A stretch of 64,000 nucleotides of DNA. It comes from Natronorubrum bangense (GTDB taxonomy: Archaea; Halobacteriota; Halobacteria; Halobacteriales; Natrialbaceae). The stretch lies in assembly GCF_004799645.1 (NCBI RefSeq), contig NZ_CP031306.1, forward strand, positions 496,001 through 560,000, read 5' to 3'. Position numbers and translations under genes: made by a program. Shown here in pieces: positions 36,731 to 43,935 of the stretch. Every line of letters begins with the position of its first letter. Position 1 is the first letter of the stretch. Under the pieces are notes generated by a model. That model saw only the letters and a list, made by a program, of their open reading frames with translations, was not told the origin of the DNA and did not search any database.

Positions 36731-36820
36731 TGGCTGTGTTCACATACCTCTGAAGATACTGTTAAACACAATGGCAATGAGAGAGCCATGCTGAATAAGA
36801 CGGCCTTATCTCGAATCGAG

Positions 36821-37223
36821 GTGCTAAAACCCCGTCCTTTAGGGCGGGAATACAGAACCGCACATTTCGAAAACGGCCGAATCAACGGTTTTAGGTGCCC
36901 CACGGACGTATATTCAATCGTCGACGCGCCGGTTCCCCGTCGTGTCTCGACACCCACAAACTGGCAGTTGACTCGGTGTTTGCCTCATCAAAAAGTAAGC
37001 CCGTGGGACACAGACCGACAGAAAACAATGAAGTAACTCCGAGTCCCGTGCGGGATAGGAGTAACGGATGCGTGGCACCTCCATCGGTTTGTCGGACCGA
37101 AAACCATAAATCTCCCAACGAACCGCCCTTTTGGTGGGCGTGGGAAGCCTCGTCGTCGTCGGGCTCTGTCCGACTGCCTGAGGGATCTTCGATCCCTCTC
37201 CGTTTACGACGAGGAGGATGTCA
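36821..37223 (+). mobile_element. Non-autonomous IS200/IS605 (tnpB-type) element, copy A
   Basis: Begins GCTAAAACCCCGTCC, with the hairpin CCCGTCCTTTAGGGCGGG and then GAATACAG, and ends with a long stem-loop and the terminal motif GGAGGATGTCA, the typical haloarchaeal right end. The middle is a decayed TnpB C-terminal region in frame with VTPSPVRDRSNGCVAPP, KSPNEPPFWWAWEA. The copy at 40654-41010 is the same element inverted. There is no tyrosine recombinase TnpA and no catalytic TnpB region, so it can move only in trans. The right end here has an extra hairpin (GAGGGATC..GATCCCTC) not seen in copy B. Confidence 0.75.
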
Positions 37224-37244
37224 CAATCGGTCAGTATGTGGATC

Positions 37245-37934
37245 TCAGTTAGTTACCTTCCGAACGCACCATCCAGCGTAAGCCAACAACCCGCCACCCA
37301 AAGTAAATAGAACCACTCTGACTCCGCTAAGATTTCCACCTGCCGTCCAATGGCCGCCTTGAGATCGATATCGTGTTTGCCAATAATAGTCCTCGTCGTG
37401 TTCAATAATCAGGTTCTGTTCAAACTCCTCAACACGTTCGCCGTATACTGTAACCGATCCTGTTTCGACTGCCTCACGGACTTCTTTAGAGCGGTCCTCT
37501 GCATCCACACTGGCGTGTTCAACTGCATCCATACTGCTGATGTTTGAGAGCGTCAATATCGTCCTATTATTTTCGTATTCGCTTTCTGGAAGGTACATTT
37601 CGCCTTCAATCCTGACTATGGGATACAACCGCGGGTCTTCACTAGTAAGAGGGTCATCACGGGCCTCCTCGTAGTCATCTATGAATCCGTCGTATTCAAC
37701 AGAACCCGTTTCAAGTATTTGTCTTTCCAAGGCACAAGGACGTTCGCCGGGACAGTGTAATACTTGTTCAGATTGCAGAAGAGCCACTTCAGCTACACTT
37801 TCATTTTCAATCTCTTCAACATGGTACGTAACTTCGAAATCTCCGCCTCCATCCGGGTAGAAGTAGAATGGGTTTAACATAAGGATGAGGCCGAGAAGTG
37901 CGATTCCCGCAACAGCAATATATGTGCGGTTCAT
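37245..37934 (-). CDS. Membrane-anchored hypothetical protein of low GC
   Basis: A 229-residue protein with an N-terminal hydrophobic segment (TYIAVAGIALLGLILMLNPF), an extracellular acidic part of about 170 residues with two close cysteines (VLHCPGERPCALE) that could form a disulfide, and a C-terminal helix (VVLFTLGGGLLAYAGWCVR). Two-pass topology, both ends facing the cytoplasm. Codons are markedly more A/T-rich than the surrounding core genes. Its 3' end lies 21 bases from the right end of element copy A. No family is recognised. Confidence 0.7.
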   Translation of the reverse strand: MNRTYIAVAGIALLGLILMLNPFYFYPDGGGDFEVTYHVEEIENESVAEVALLQSEQVLHCPGERPCALERQILETGSVEYDGFIDDYEEARDDPLTSEDPRLYPIVRIEGEMYLPESEYENNRTILTLSNISSMDAVEHASVDAEDRSKEVREAVETGSVTVYGERVEEFEQNLIIEHDEDYYWQTRYRSQGGHWTAGGNLSGVRVVLFTLGGGLLAYAGWCVRKVTN

Positions 37935-38004
37935 AAATCGTCTTTTGGTTCTTTATAAAAACGTGTTCCGATAATTAGTATATGCTAGAACATAGTGGCA
38001 TCCA

Positions 38005-38430
38005 ATGACGATTACAGAATACACGGAAAGCTATCCAGTACCTGCTTGGCCTGTACTTACAGAACATCGAGGAGAACGCCCACGACGTCAGTCGTGTGGA
38101 GGATGTCAACGATCAAGCCCTCACGTTTTGGCTCCGTGCGGACACTGTTCGAGACGACCGACTACTGCCTCGAGAACGATATTTCCATGTTCAGGGGTAG
38201 GAAGTTCGAACTCGGCGTCGGCCGCAAACACCTCCACGCGCTCGTGTCGCTGTCCTATTTGGACGCACAACGACATCGCCCCGGTCGGGTACAACGATCC
38301 AGAACTGGAAGGTGATCTCCCCTCGAGTCCGCTTTCGCCGTCGTCGGATTCCTTCGGTCTGGAGTGATACTGCAGTACCTGATATCGGAGACCGGAGTCC
38401 AATCGGGGACTCGAGTCACGACTGGTGTGG
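38005..38430 (+). pseudogene. Decayed gene region, function unknown
   Basis: Three plus-strand frames each carry plausible haloarchaeal protein for a stretch before breaking: QALTFWLRADTVRDDRLLPR (to 38200), then KFELGVGRKHLHALVSLSY (to about 38290), then PELEGDLPSSPLSPSSDSFG (to 38366), followed by VILQYLISETGVQSGTRV. Read in order they look like one protein damaged by frameshifts. A minus-strand frame of 93 residues covers much of it (38121-38402), so the strand is not certain. The 5' part overlaps the element right-end remnant at 38057-38108. Confidence 0.4.
38057..38108 (+). mobile_element. Solo right end of a tnpB-type element
   Basis: From TTACAGAACATC to GGAGGATGTCA, including the stem CACGAC-gtca-GTCGTG (38081-38096). 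The terminal motif equals that of copies A and B, and 49 of the 52 bases equal the inverted sequence at 54588-54639. No transposase gene is attached. Confidence 0.55.
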
Positions 38431-38499
38431 TTCGCCGGAGCCGACCAACCGATACCCGTACTACTATTGTCACTGAAAGTGAACGATCACTGAACATCC

Positions 38500-39714
38500 G
38501 TGGCTGCCACATCAGATCCGTCGATAACGCTCGTTTCCGAAGCGGAGTCCGAAACGCGCCGTCGTCTCGAGGAGATTGCGGCCGACGCGTTCGCCACTCC
38601 GCAGGACTATCTTGTCAGTCTCTCCGCTCACACGCTCGCCGCACGGGTCGATGGCGAGGTCGTGGGTGGCGTCGTCCTCGATATCGTCGACGGGTCGGCG
38701 GGCGACGTCGGGATCGTGTCGTGGCTGTTTACCTCCCCGTCGGCACAAGGCCGGGGGATCGGAGACCAGCTGGTCAACGCCGCCCTGGACTACCTCGTCG
38801 AACAGGGCTGTCGGGCAGTCGTGACAGTGGTCCAGTGGCCCAACACTGCCTCGAGTGCGCTATTCGCCCGCAGAGGGTTCAGTCGTATTTCCTCGAGTGC
38901 GCTCCTCGAGCGGTTCGGCCCGAAACAGGGCGGACTCGTCTGGCACAAGACGTTTCACTTCGTAAACGTCGGCTGTGATCTCTGGTATCTGGAACTCCCT
39001 GGAGAAGAGTCGCCCGAGCCGTCGAGGAATCCGCCGGAAAAGCCCGCAAACGCAACTGATCGAGCGACCAGTGACAGTGAGGTCAGCAACTCTCGTGGCC
39101 GTCAGCGCCGCTCACCGCTTCGGACGGCCCGCCGTTTTTCCGAGACAGTCCTCGTTCATGTGGTCTTGCTCGCCATCGTCGTCGGTGGACTCGACGTCCA
39201 GTCGTGGGATCTGACGACTGTTGGTCTCGCCGTGACGGCCGGCGTGTTGCTCTCGCTTCGGTGGGCTCCGTACGCTGTATTCACATCTCGTGACCGCAGG
39301 CAGTGGGTCTTCTGGGACTGGGGAAACGTATACCCGTTCGCTGGCGCCATCGCCGTGTTCGGTGGCTTCCTTCCCGTTCCGGGCCACATCACCCCCGAGC
39401 GGTCGGAGTGGGACTATCGTGACGAGCTCTCGGTGTTGGGCCCAGCGGCGACGGCATGGGGAGTTCTGTTGCTTGCCACGCTTCTCGGCGTTATCGCTAT
39501 GAGTGAGTGGCTCGGCACGAGCGGCTGGCTCGAGGCTGCCACGCTGGAATCGCTGGTTCTTACACTTACGGTGTTCGTCGTGGTGGACCTGTTGGTGATC
39601 GTCTGGCCCTTTGATAGCTACAACGGACGGATCGTCTACGACTGGAACCGTGTCGTTTGGGCGGTGCTCTCGGGTGTCGCGGCGCTAGTTCTGGTTGTAT
39701 ACTATTTCGGGTAG
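38500..39714 (+). CDS. GNAT acetyltransferase fused to a six-helix membrane domain
   Basis: A 404-residue protein. Residues ~20-150 are a GNAT N-acetyltransferase: VVGGVVLDIV, the acetyl-CoA loop SPSAQGRGIGDQLVNAALDY near residue 82, and ASSALFARRGF near 125. A ~45-residue polar linker rich in Ser/Arg/Glu follows. Residues ~215-404 hold about six hydrophobic helices, e.g. VLVHVVLLAIVVGGLDV, LGPAATAWGVLLLATLLGV, LVLTLTVFVVVDLLVIV and VLSGVAALVLVVYYFG. Start is GTG at 38500; a downstream ATG would cut into the fold. The acceptor is unknown; a membrane-tethered acylation of lipid or envelope components is possible. Confidence 0.8.
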   Translation: MAATSDPSITLVSEAESETRRRLEEIAADAFATPQDYLVSLSAHTLAARVDGEVVGGVVLDIVDGSAGDVGIVSWLFTSPSAQGRGIGDQLVNAALDYLVEQGCRAVVTVVQWPNTASSALFARRGFSRISSSALLERFGPKQGGLVWHKTFHFVNVGCDLWYLELPGEESPEPSRNPPEKPANATDRATSDSEVSNSRGRQRRSPLRTARRFSETVLVHVVLLAIVVGGLDVQSWDLTTVGLAVTAGVLLSLRWAPYAVFTSRDRRQWVFWDWGNVYPFAGAIAVFGGFLPVPGHITPERSEWDYRDELSVLGPAATAWGVLLLATLLGVIAMSEWLGTSGWLEAATLESLVLTLTVFVVVDLLVIVWPFDSYNGRIVYDWNRVVWAVLSGVAALVLVVYYFG

Positions 39715-39793
39715 CCCGACACAGGACTATCTCATCAGACATCCTGACTGGCACCACGGTCCGGCTCAAATGGCGTTTTTCAGCGGCCTCCGA

Positions 39794-39940
39794 TCACTCC
39801 CGTGGCACTTCGTGTCGCTCGCGGTCGACGTATCGCTGTACGAACCGTTCGGGGTCCTCGAAGACGTAGTCGTGGGACTCCCAGATGCTTATTTCGCTTG
39901 GGTACCGAGGACCTGTATGCAGTGGTGCGACCAGCCAACG
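39794..39940 (-). pseudogene. Possible minus-strand gene remnant
   Basis: A minus-strand frame ending TGA at 39794-39796 reads SEISIWESHDYVFEDPERFV then QRYVDRERHEVPRE, with strongly G/C-ending codons and acidic composition, like the C-terminus of a haloarchaeal protein. Upstream (toward 39960) the frame stays open but has no suitable start codon and less typical composition. It may be the truncated end of a gene. Short plus-strand frames over the same DNA are less convincing. Confidence 0.35.
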
Positions 39941-39999
39941 AGACCATCCGGGAGCGAGGGTGTGAAGGCTTGGAACCGAAGCCTGAAGGAGGAAGTGGC

Positions 40000-40653
40000 G
40001 TGACCGCTGACCCCCTTCCAGCCGAACACCTCTCGTCGCTCGCCACGCTTGTTGATGAGGTACTCGCAGGCGTCGGCTACGAGGTGACGGCCGCCACAGA
40101 CGTCATCGACAACGCTGTTCCCGGCTACGGCGGTCTCTTCGACCCTGCGACCTCCCCGACCGAGTTGCGTCGCGCGATCGAAACTCTGCCGGGGTCGGAA
40201 CTCACTCACCCACCCGTCCCAGAGCCGACGAGCGACACATTCATCCTCTATGTCGACGGCAGCTCCCGGGGCAACCCCGGTCCCGCAGGGGCAGGCGCTG
40301 TCATCATGGACGCTGCGGAGGACCAACTTGCCCGTCTCGGCCGACCCGTCGGCTCCCGGACAGGGAACAACACCGCCGAGTACGTCGCTCTCCAGCTTGG
40401 ACTCTCTCAACTATTGGCTCGCTACGAGCCACGTCGGCTGGAAGTCCGAATCGATTCGATGACAGTCATCCAAGACGTCTGGGGTGGCGATGATCCGACG
40501 GAATCGGGCGTCGAAACGTACAGCGAGGCCGTCGCAGCGGCGCTGTCGAGCATCCCGGAACACCAGTACACGCATCTGGCCGACAGCGACCCGAACCCCG
40601 CCGACGCATTGGCGACTGTAGGTGCCGATATCGCGGCCTTTGGGCCTGGCTAG
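40000..40653 (+). CDS. rnhA: RNase HI-like protein
   Basis: A 217-residue protein. The C-terminal ~140 residues are an RNase H fold: DTFILYVDGSSRGNPGPAGAGA with the first catalytic Asp, TGNNTAEYVALQLGL with the Glu, and LEVRIDSMTVIQDVWG with the second Asp; DSDPNPADALATVG supplies the last Asp. It would cleave the RNA strand of RNA-DNA hybrids. The N-terminal ~70 residues (AEHLSSLATLVDEVLAG...) form a helical extension as in other haloarchaeal homologues. GTG at 40000 is the likely start (GTGA overlap with a dubious upstream frame). The stop TAG is directly followed by element copy B. Confidence 0.85.
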   Translation: MTADPLPAEHLSSLATLVDEVLAGVGYEVTAATDVIDNAVPGYGGLFDPATSPTELRRAIETLPGSELTHPPVPEPTSDTFILYVDGSSRGNPGPAGAGAVIMDAAEDQLARLGRPVGSRTGNNTAEYVALQLGLSQLLARYEPRRLEVRIDSMTVIQDVWGGDDPTESGVETYSEAVAAALSSIPEHQYTHLADSDPNPADALATVGADIAAFGPG

Positions 40654-41010
40654 TGACATCCTCCCCGTCGTAAACGACGGGGCCTCCCACGCCCACCAAA
40701 AAGGGCGGTTCGTTGGGAGATTTACGGTTTCGAGTCCGACGAACTCGTGGAGGTGCCACGCATCCGTTACTCCTATCCCGCACGGGACTCGGAGTTACTT
40801 GGTTATTTTCTGTCGGGCTGCGTCCCACGGGCTTACTTGTTTAATGAGGCAAACACCGAGTCAACTGCCAGTTTGTGGGATGTCGAGACGCGACGGGAGA
40901 CCGGCGCGTCGACAAACGAATATACGTCCGTGGGGCACTAAGTCTTCCGTTGGGACGTTTGCGAAACGTGCGGCGCTGTATCCCCGCCCTAAAGGACGGG
41001 GTTTTAGCGC
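40654..41010 (-). mobile_element. Non-autonomous IS200/IS605 (tnpB-type) element, copy B
   Basis: An inverted relative of copy A at 36821-37223, sharing nearly all segments over about 357 bases with mostly point differences. On the minus strand it starts GCTAAAACCCCGTCC with hairpin CCCCGTCCTTTAGGGCGGGG and ends CCCCGTCGT-TT-ACGACGGGG (40663-40682) then GAGGATGTCA. The middle again holds a fragment of the TnpB C-terminal reading region (VTPSPVRDRSNGCVAPP). The right end begins at the base after the RNase HI stop codon. No transposase is encoded. Confidence 0.75.
40663..40682 (-). repeat. Right-end stem-loop of element copy B
   Basis: CCCCGTCGT and ACGACGGGG form a perfect 9-bp stem with a two-base loop, nine bases from the element end. 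In IS200/IS605 elements such end hairpins are recognised by the transposase and, in tnpB units, form the 3' part of the guide RNA scaffold. Confidence 0.6.
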
Positions 41011-41249
41011 CTCAATTCATGATAACGTTACGCCGCTACGGATTTCGACGAAACCACCGAACTGTTGCTCGAGACTCTTTCACTCGCTGGTCGCTCACGC
41101 CATTGATCGACTGTTAAGCCGAGTGCGGCGATGGAATTGAACAGGGACCAGCCACCGGTTGTGATACCGTCAGCGGTAGTGAGACCTTGTGTTTAATTCA
41201 CGCGACACAAATACGAGTACTCATGATCTCTCACTTGTATATTCTAGCT

Positions 41250-41435
41250 ATGACTGCTCCCCTTCGAATCGTCGGTCTTGGCGTGGTCGGTCTCGTTGCA
41301 CTGTGGATTGTCCTCGAAATCGTCGCCGTCGTCTTCGGAATCGTAACGTGGATTGTGAGTACGGTCGTCTCACTCGCGATTCTTGCTCTGTTGCTGTACA
41401 TTGGCTACATCGTCGTTACGAACGTACTCTCCTGA
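41250..41435 (+). CDS. Small haloarchaeal membrane protein
   Basis: A 61-residue protein, almost entirely hydrophobic, with two helices (IVGLGVVGLVALWIVLEIVA and VSTVVSLAILALLLYIGYIV). The ATG at 41250 (MTAPLRIVGL) was chosen over upstream in-frame codons because the preceding residues are atypical. Such tiny two-helix proteins are common and uncharacterised in haloarchaea. Confidence 0.6.
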   Translation: MTAPLRIVGLGVVGLVALWIVLEIVAVVFGIVTWIVSTVVSLAILALLLYIGYIVVTNVLS

Positions 41436-41640
41436 AGTTGCAACACGCCAACGACTCAGAGCGTGTTCCAACTGGACTCCGTATTATCCACTTTAGAACG
41501 ATTCGTTTGCCGTCTCGTAGTCGACGTACTCTTGATCACGCTCGCTCTACTCGAGCGATCCCGTCTCGCTGTTGTAGTTCGTGCCAGACTGATGTCTGTA
41601 CCGTCTTGGATACTACTGCTTGACCTGCTGTTCAGGCCGT

Positions 41641-41883
41641 CTAGTCGGTATCGATAATAATCTGGTCGTTCACCGTTTTGATCTGGCTCACGGGGATCCG
41701 GAGCCGATCATCGTCTGTTTCGTCGGTGACCATTGACGAAGATTGGTCGTGCGGGTCGACAACGAGGTTGCAGAGTTCGCCGGATCCGGGCTTCATTGTG
41801 ACGTTGTACAGCGTCCCAAAACTGGTGCCGTTGGTCCCGACAATAGATTTTTGCTGCAGGTCTCGGCCTAAGATCTCGTTCAT
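41641..41883 (-). CDS. PRC-barrel domain protein
   Basis: An 80-residue single PRC-barrel, starting MNEILGRDLQQKSIVGTNG and containing GTLYNVTMKPGSGELCNLVV and RLRIPVSQIKTVNDQIII. Haloarchaeal stand-alone PRC-barrels are related to CdpB proteins that join FtsZ/SepF at the division site, though other PRC proteins serve RNA processing or photosystems. No linked division genes are present, so the role is inferred only from the fold. Confidence 0.85.
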   Translation of the reverse strand: MNEILGRDLQQKSIVGTNGTSFGTLYNVTMKPGSGELCNLVVDPHDQSSSMVTDETDDDRLRIPVSQIKTVNDQIIIDTD

Positions 41884-42090
41884 ATTGTCTCCATACTATA
41901 TCTGTGTATTAAATAGCACGGGGACACAGCACTCTGCGAGACACAGCCTAGATAAATGAGTACGAATTGGTTACCCAATTTAGTCATCTCCATCAGAAAT
42001 CCAATTCGGTTGGATTACGCCCAATCCATATTGAGTGTCCGAACTATCGGCCGCCCTTATCTCGTCGTTCCGTCGTATCTGAACTGCATC

Positions 42091-42450
42091 ATGACAGATC
42101 GAACTATCACACGTCGCCGGTTGATATCGCTTGCCGGCGCGGGTGCAGTAGTGGGACTGGCTGGCTGTGGAGACCTCGGCGAGACTGACGGGGACGAGAC
42201 GACAGCTGATGAGGATGGTGAGACAGACGAAGATGGCGAGCTGGACGAAGACGACGAGATGAACGACGAGGATGGGCTCGAGGAGGAAGAAGACGATGAC
42301 GCGGATGAAACCGAAGCCGGTGATGGAGACGATGGCGCGGATGAGAACGGAACCGGTGATGAAGACGATGACGCCGAAGTTCAGGAGATTGAAGGGTATG
42401 GCCGCGACGCTGACCTCGAGGAAGACGGTGACGAGGAGAGCGGTGAGTGA
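42091..42450 (+). CDS. Very acidic Tat lipoprotein
   Basis: A 119-residue protein with a twin-arginine signal (ITRRRLISLAGAG) and lipobox (GLAGC). After the lipid anchor almost every residue is Asp, Glu, Gly, Thr or Asn (e.g. GETDEDGELDEDDEMNDEDG), with no predicted globular fold, giving a lipid-tethered polyanionic tail on the cell surface. The ATG at 42091 is fixed by the signal; upstream in-frame codons cannot belong to it. It could bind cations or be part of a redox-linked pair, but no function is known. Confidence 0.75.
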   Translation: MTDRTITRRRLISLAGAGAVVGLAGCGDLGETDGDETTADEDGETDEDGELDEDDEMNDEDGLEEEEDDDADETEAGDGDDGADENGTGDEDDDAEVQEIEGYGRDADLEEDGDEESGE

Positions 42451-42593
42451 GAGACGTAGCTGGCGTTGTATGAGGGTGTCGTAGAACGATTGGCATGGTG
42501 TTTCTCTCGCACCACCCAAGCTGAACTATCCGTTTTGATCACCAATCTAGTCTCCAGATACCGTGGCGATCGCTTGAAAAGCCATACTGTTGA

Positions 42594-43049
42594 TCATTCG
42601 GCCGGTTCGATGGTCACGTTCGTTGGCGTCGGGTTTCCGATGTTATCGCCGACGGGACAGCGCTCCTCGACCTCCGCTCCCAGCGCATCTAGGGTTTCCT
42701 CGTTGGCATCCGACTCGACTTCGATGTTCACCTCCAGCTCTTGATACCCCGCTCGGACATCTTCGACGACGCCGAGGAACTTTCGAGGATCGAGGTCACC
42801 TTGAATCTCGATTTCGACGCTATCGAGATCGATTCCACGCTCTTCGCTGACGGTATGTACGACGACAGTAAGACAGCCAGCCCACGCGCCGATGAGGTAC
42901 TCAACGGGGTTAGGGCCACTGTTCGTGCCGCCCAGTGCTGCAGGCTCATCCACGATGAATTCGAAGTCCCGGGCCTCGACAACCGTCTTCGTCTCGCTCT
43001 CACTTTCAGCCGAAACCGCGAATCGTTCGATCTGATCTGCCTTGCTCAT
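42594..43049 (-). CDS. OsmC family peroxiredoxin-like protein
   Basis: A 151-residue OsmC/Ohr-type protein, reducing organic hydroperoxides. The first reactive-Cys region is WAGCLTVVVHTVSEERGID near residue 60 and the second is EEVEERCPVGDNIG, shortened to EERCPVGDNI, near 130, giving the usual pair. GGTNSGPNPVEYLIGA is the family signature before the first Cys. It stands alone. Confidence 0.92.
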   Translation of the reverse strand: MSKADQIERFAVSAESESETKTVVEARDFEFIVDEPAALGGTNSGPNPVEYLIGAWAGCLTVVVHTVSEERGIDLDSVEIEIQGDLDPRKFLGVVEDVRAGYQELEVNIEVESDANEETLDALGAEVEERCPVGDNIGNPTPTNVTIEPAE

Positions 43050-43340
43050 TGATTCGTTCGAAGGGCCACTATCGTATCAAGCGAACGTTCGTGGATGAAT
43101 GCACCGCCCTTGGTGACGCTCACGCCTCCCCTCTTTCCAGCGGACAGGCCTCTCGAACCGTTGTTTACCGCGAATTTGGATGGTAAAGAGAGTCATTGGT
43201 TTCGGCAACTATCGCCATTGATAGCGACTCTGGCAACCAAGTCACCTGCACTTACCGTTGTTGGGTAGTCACAGAGAGTCTGCGCTCACGGGTCGTTCCT
43301 CCCCGTTCGCTGTCCGCGGTTCTCACTCACTTCGTTCGTT

Positions 43341-43378
43341 CCGAACCGCGTACGCCGAACCGCGTACGCCGAACCGCG
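43341..43378. repeat. Short tandem repeat, 14-bp unit
   Basis: CCGAACCGCGTACG occurs at 43341-43354 and 43355-43368, followed by a partial third copy (43369-43378). It lies in the gene-free stretch. Confidence 0.7.
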
Positions 43379-43902
43379 CTCTCGCCGTGCGATCGGATGT
43401 GTACTGACGGTCAGTGGCTGCGATAGGTTTCAGCGATGCAGAACCGACGGCTGTGCTCGCTCGAGACTCGAATGACTCCCTGACGAGACTCCGACGACGG
43501 TGTCCGTCGATAATCTGATCGGCGTCCTCGAGCCACACCGGAGCGTTCGGCAATCTCTCTAGGGGGAACTTGACACGACTGCCCGCTAGCAGACTGAGGA
43601 GTAGTCGAAGAATATGTGAGCAAGCGATCGTTCGAGGCTTCCAACAAGTCGGTCGAGAATTTGCTGTACCGCGCTTTTCACTCGGCGCTTGTTTTGCCTA
43701 CTGTCGCCAATCTCTCTCAAATCGTTTTGTTCGTGCTTACCGCTGCCCCATTGGATGGTTGTACTGAACGCTGCCCGAGTCACTCACACTGAGTAGTCGC
43801 TGCCAACTCGATACCGAATATGTATCAGGCTTCACCAAACTCTTTTTCAAAATATAAACTGAAAAAACTGACTTACACATACTGAGAACGGTCGTCACTC
43901 CT

Positions 43903-43913
43903 TATTATTAATA
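43903..43913 (+). promoter_or_regulatory. TATA-like region of the beta-helix protein gene
   Basis: TTATTATTAATATATT spans roughly 43901-43916, with the core about 25-30 bases before the ATG at 43936, fitting a leaderless transcript. Confidence 0.5.
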
Positions 43914-43935
43914 TATTGTGGGTATCTCAGACACA

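Larger units (their letters stand above)
43050..43935. other. Long gene-free region
   Basis: No credible gene is seen in about 890 bases. The region has low-complexity G/C-rich stretches, a 14-bp tandem repeat (43341-43378), and short frames on both strands with basic or serine-rich composition. A minus-strand frame near 43640-43720 (QNKRRVKSAVQQILDRLVGS) could be an insertion-sequence remnant, but this is unproven. The AT-rich end provides the promoter of the next gene (43903-43913). Confidence 0.5.

Noticed and set aside
39695-40003. Plus-strand 102-codon frame ending in a GTGA overlap with the RNase HI gene
   Set aside because: Composition is atypical (Trp, Cys and Phe rich), and the minus strand of the same DNA looks more like coding sequence; the overlap may be chance.
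36821-41010. Composite transposon bounded by copies A and B
   Set aside because: IS200/IS605-type elements move as single strands and are not known to mobilise DNA between inverted copies; the flanking arrangement alone does not prove a mobile unit.
43341-43378. Start of a CRISPR array
   Set aside because: The 14-bp units are directly adjacent without spacers and there are fewer than three copies.
43586-43783. Possible transposase fragment in the gene-free region
   Set aside because: The short basic frame gave no family match that I can support; left as non-coding.
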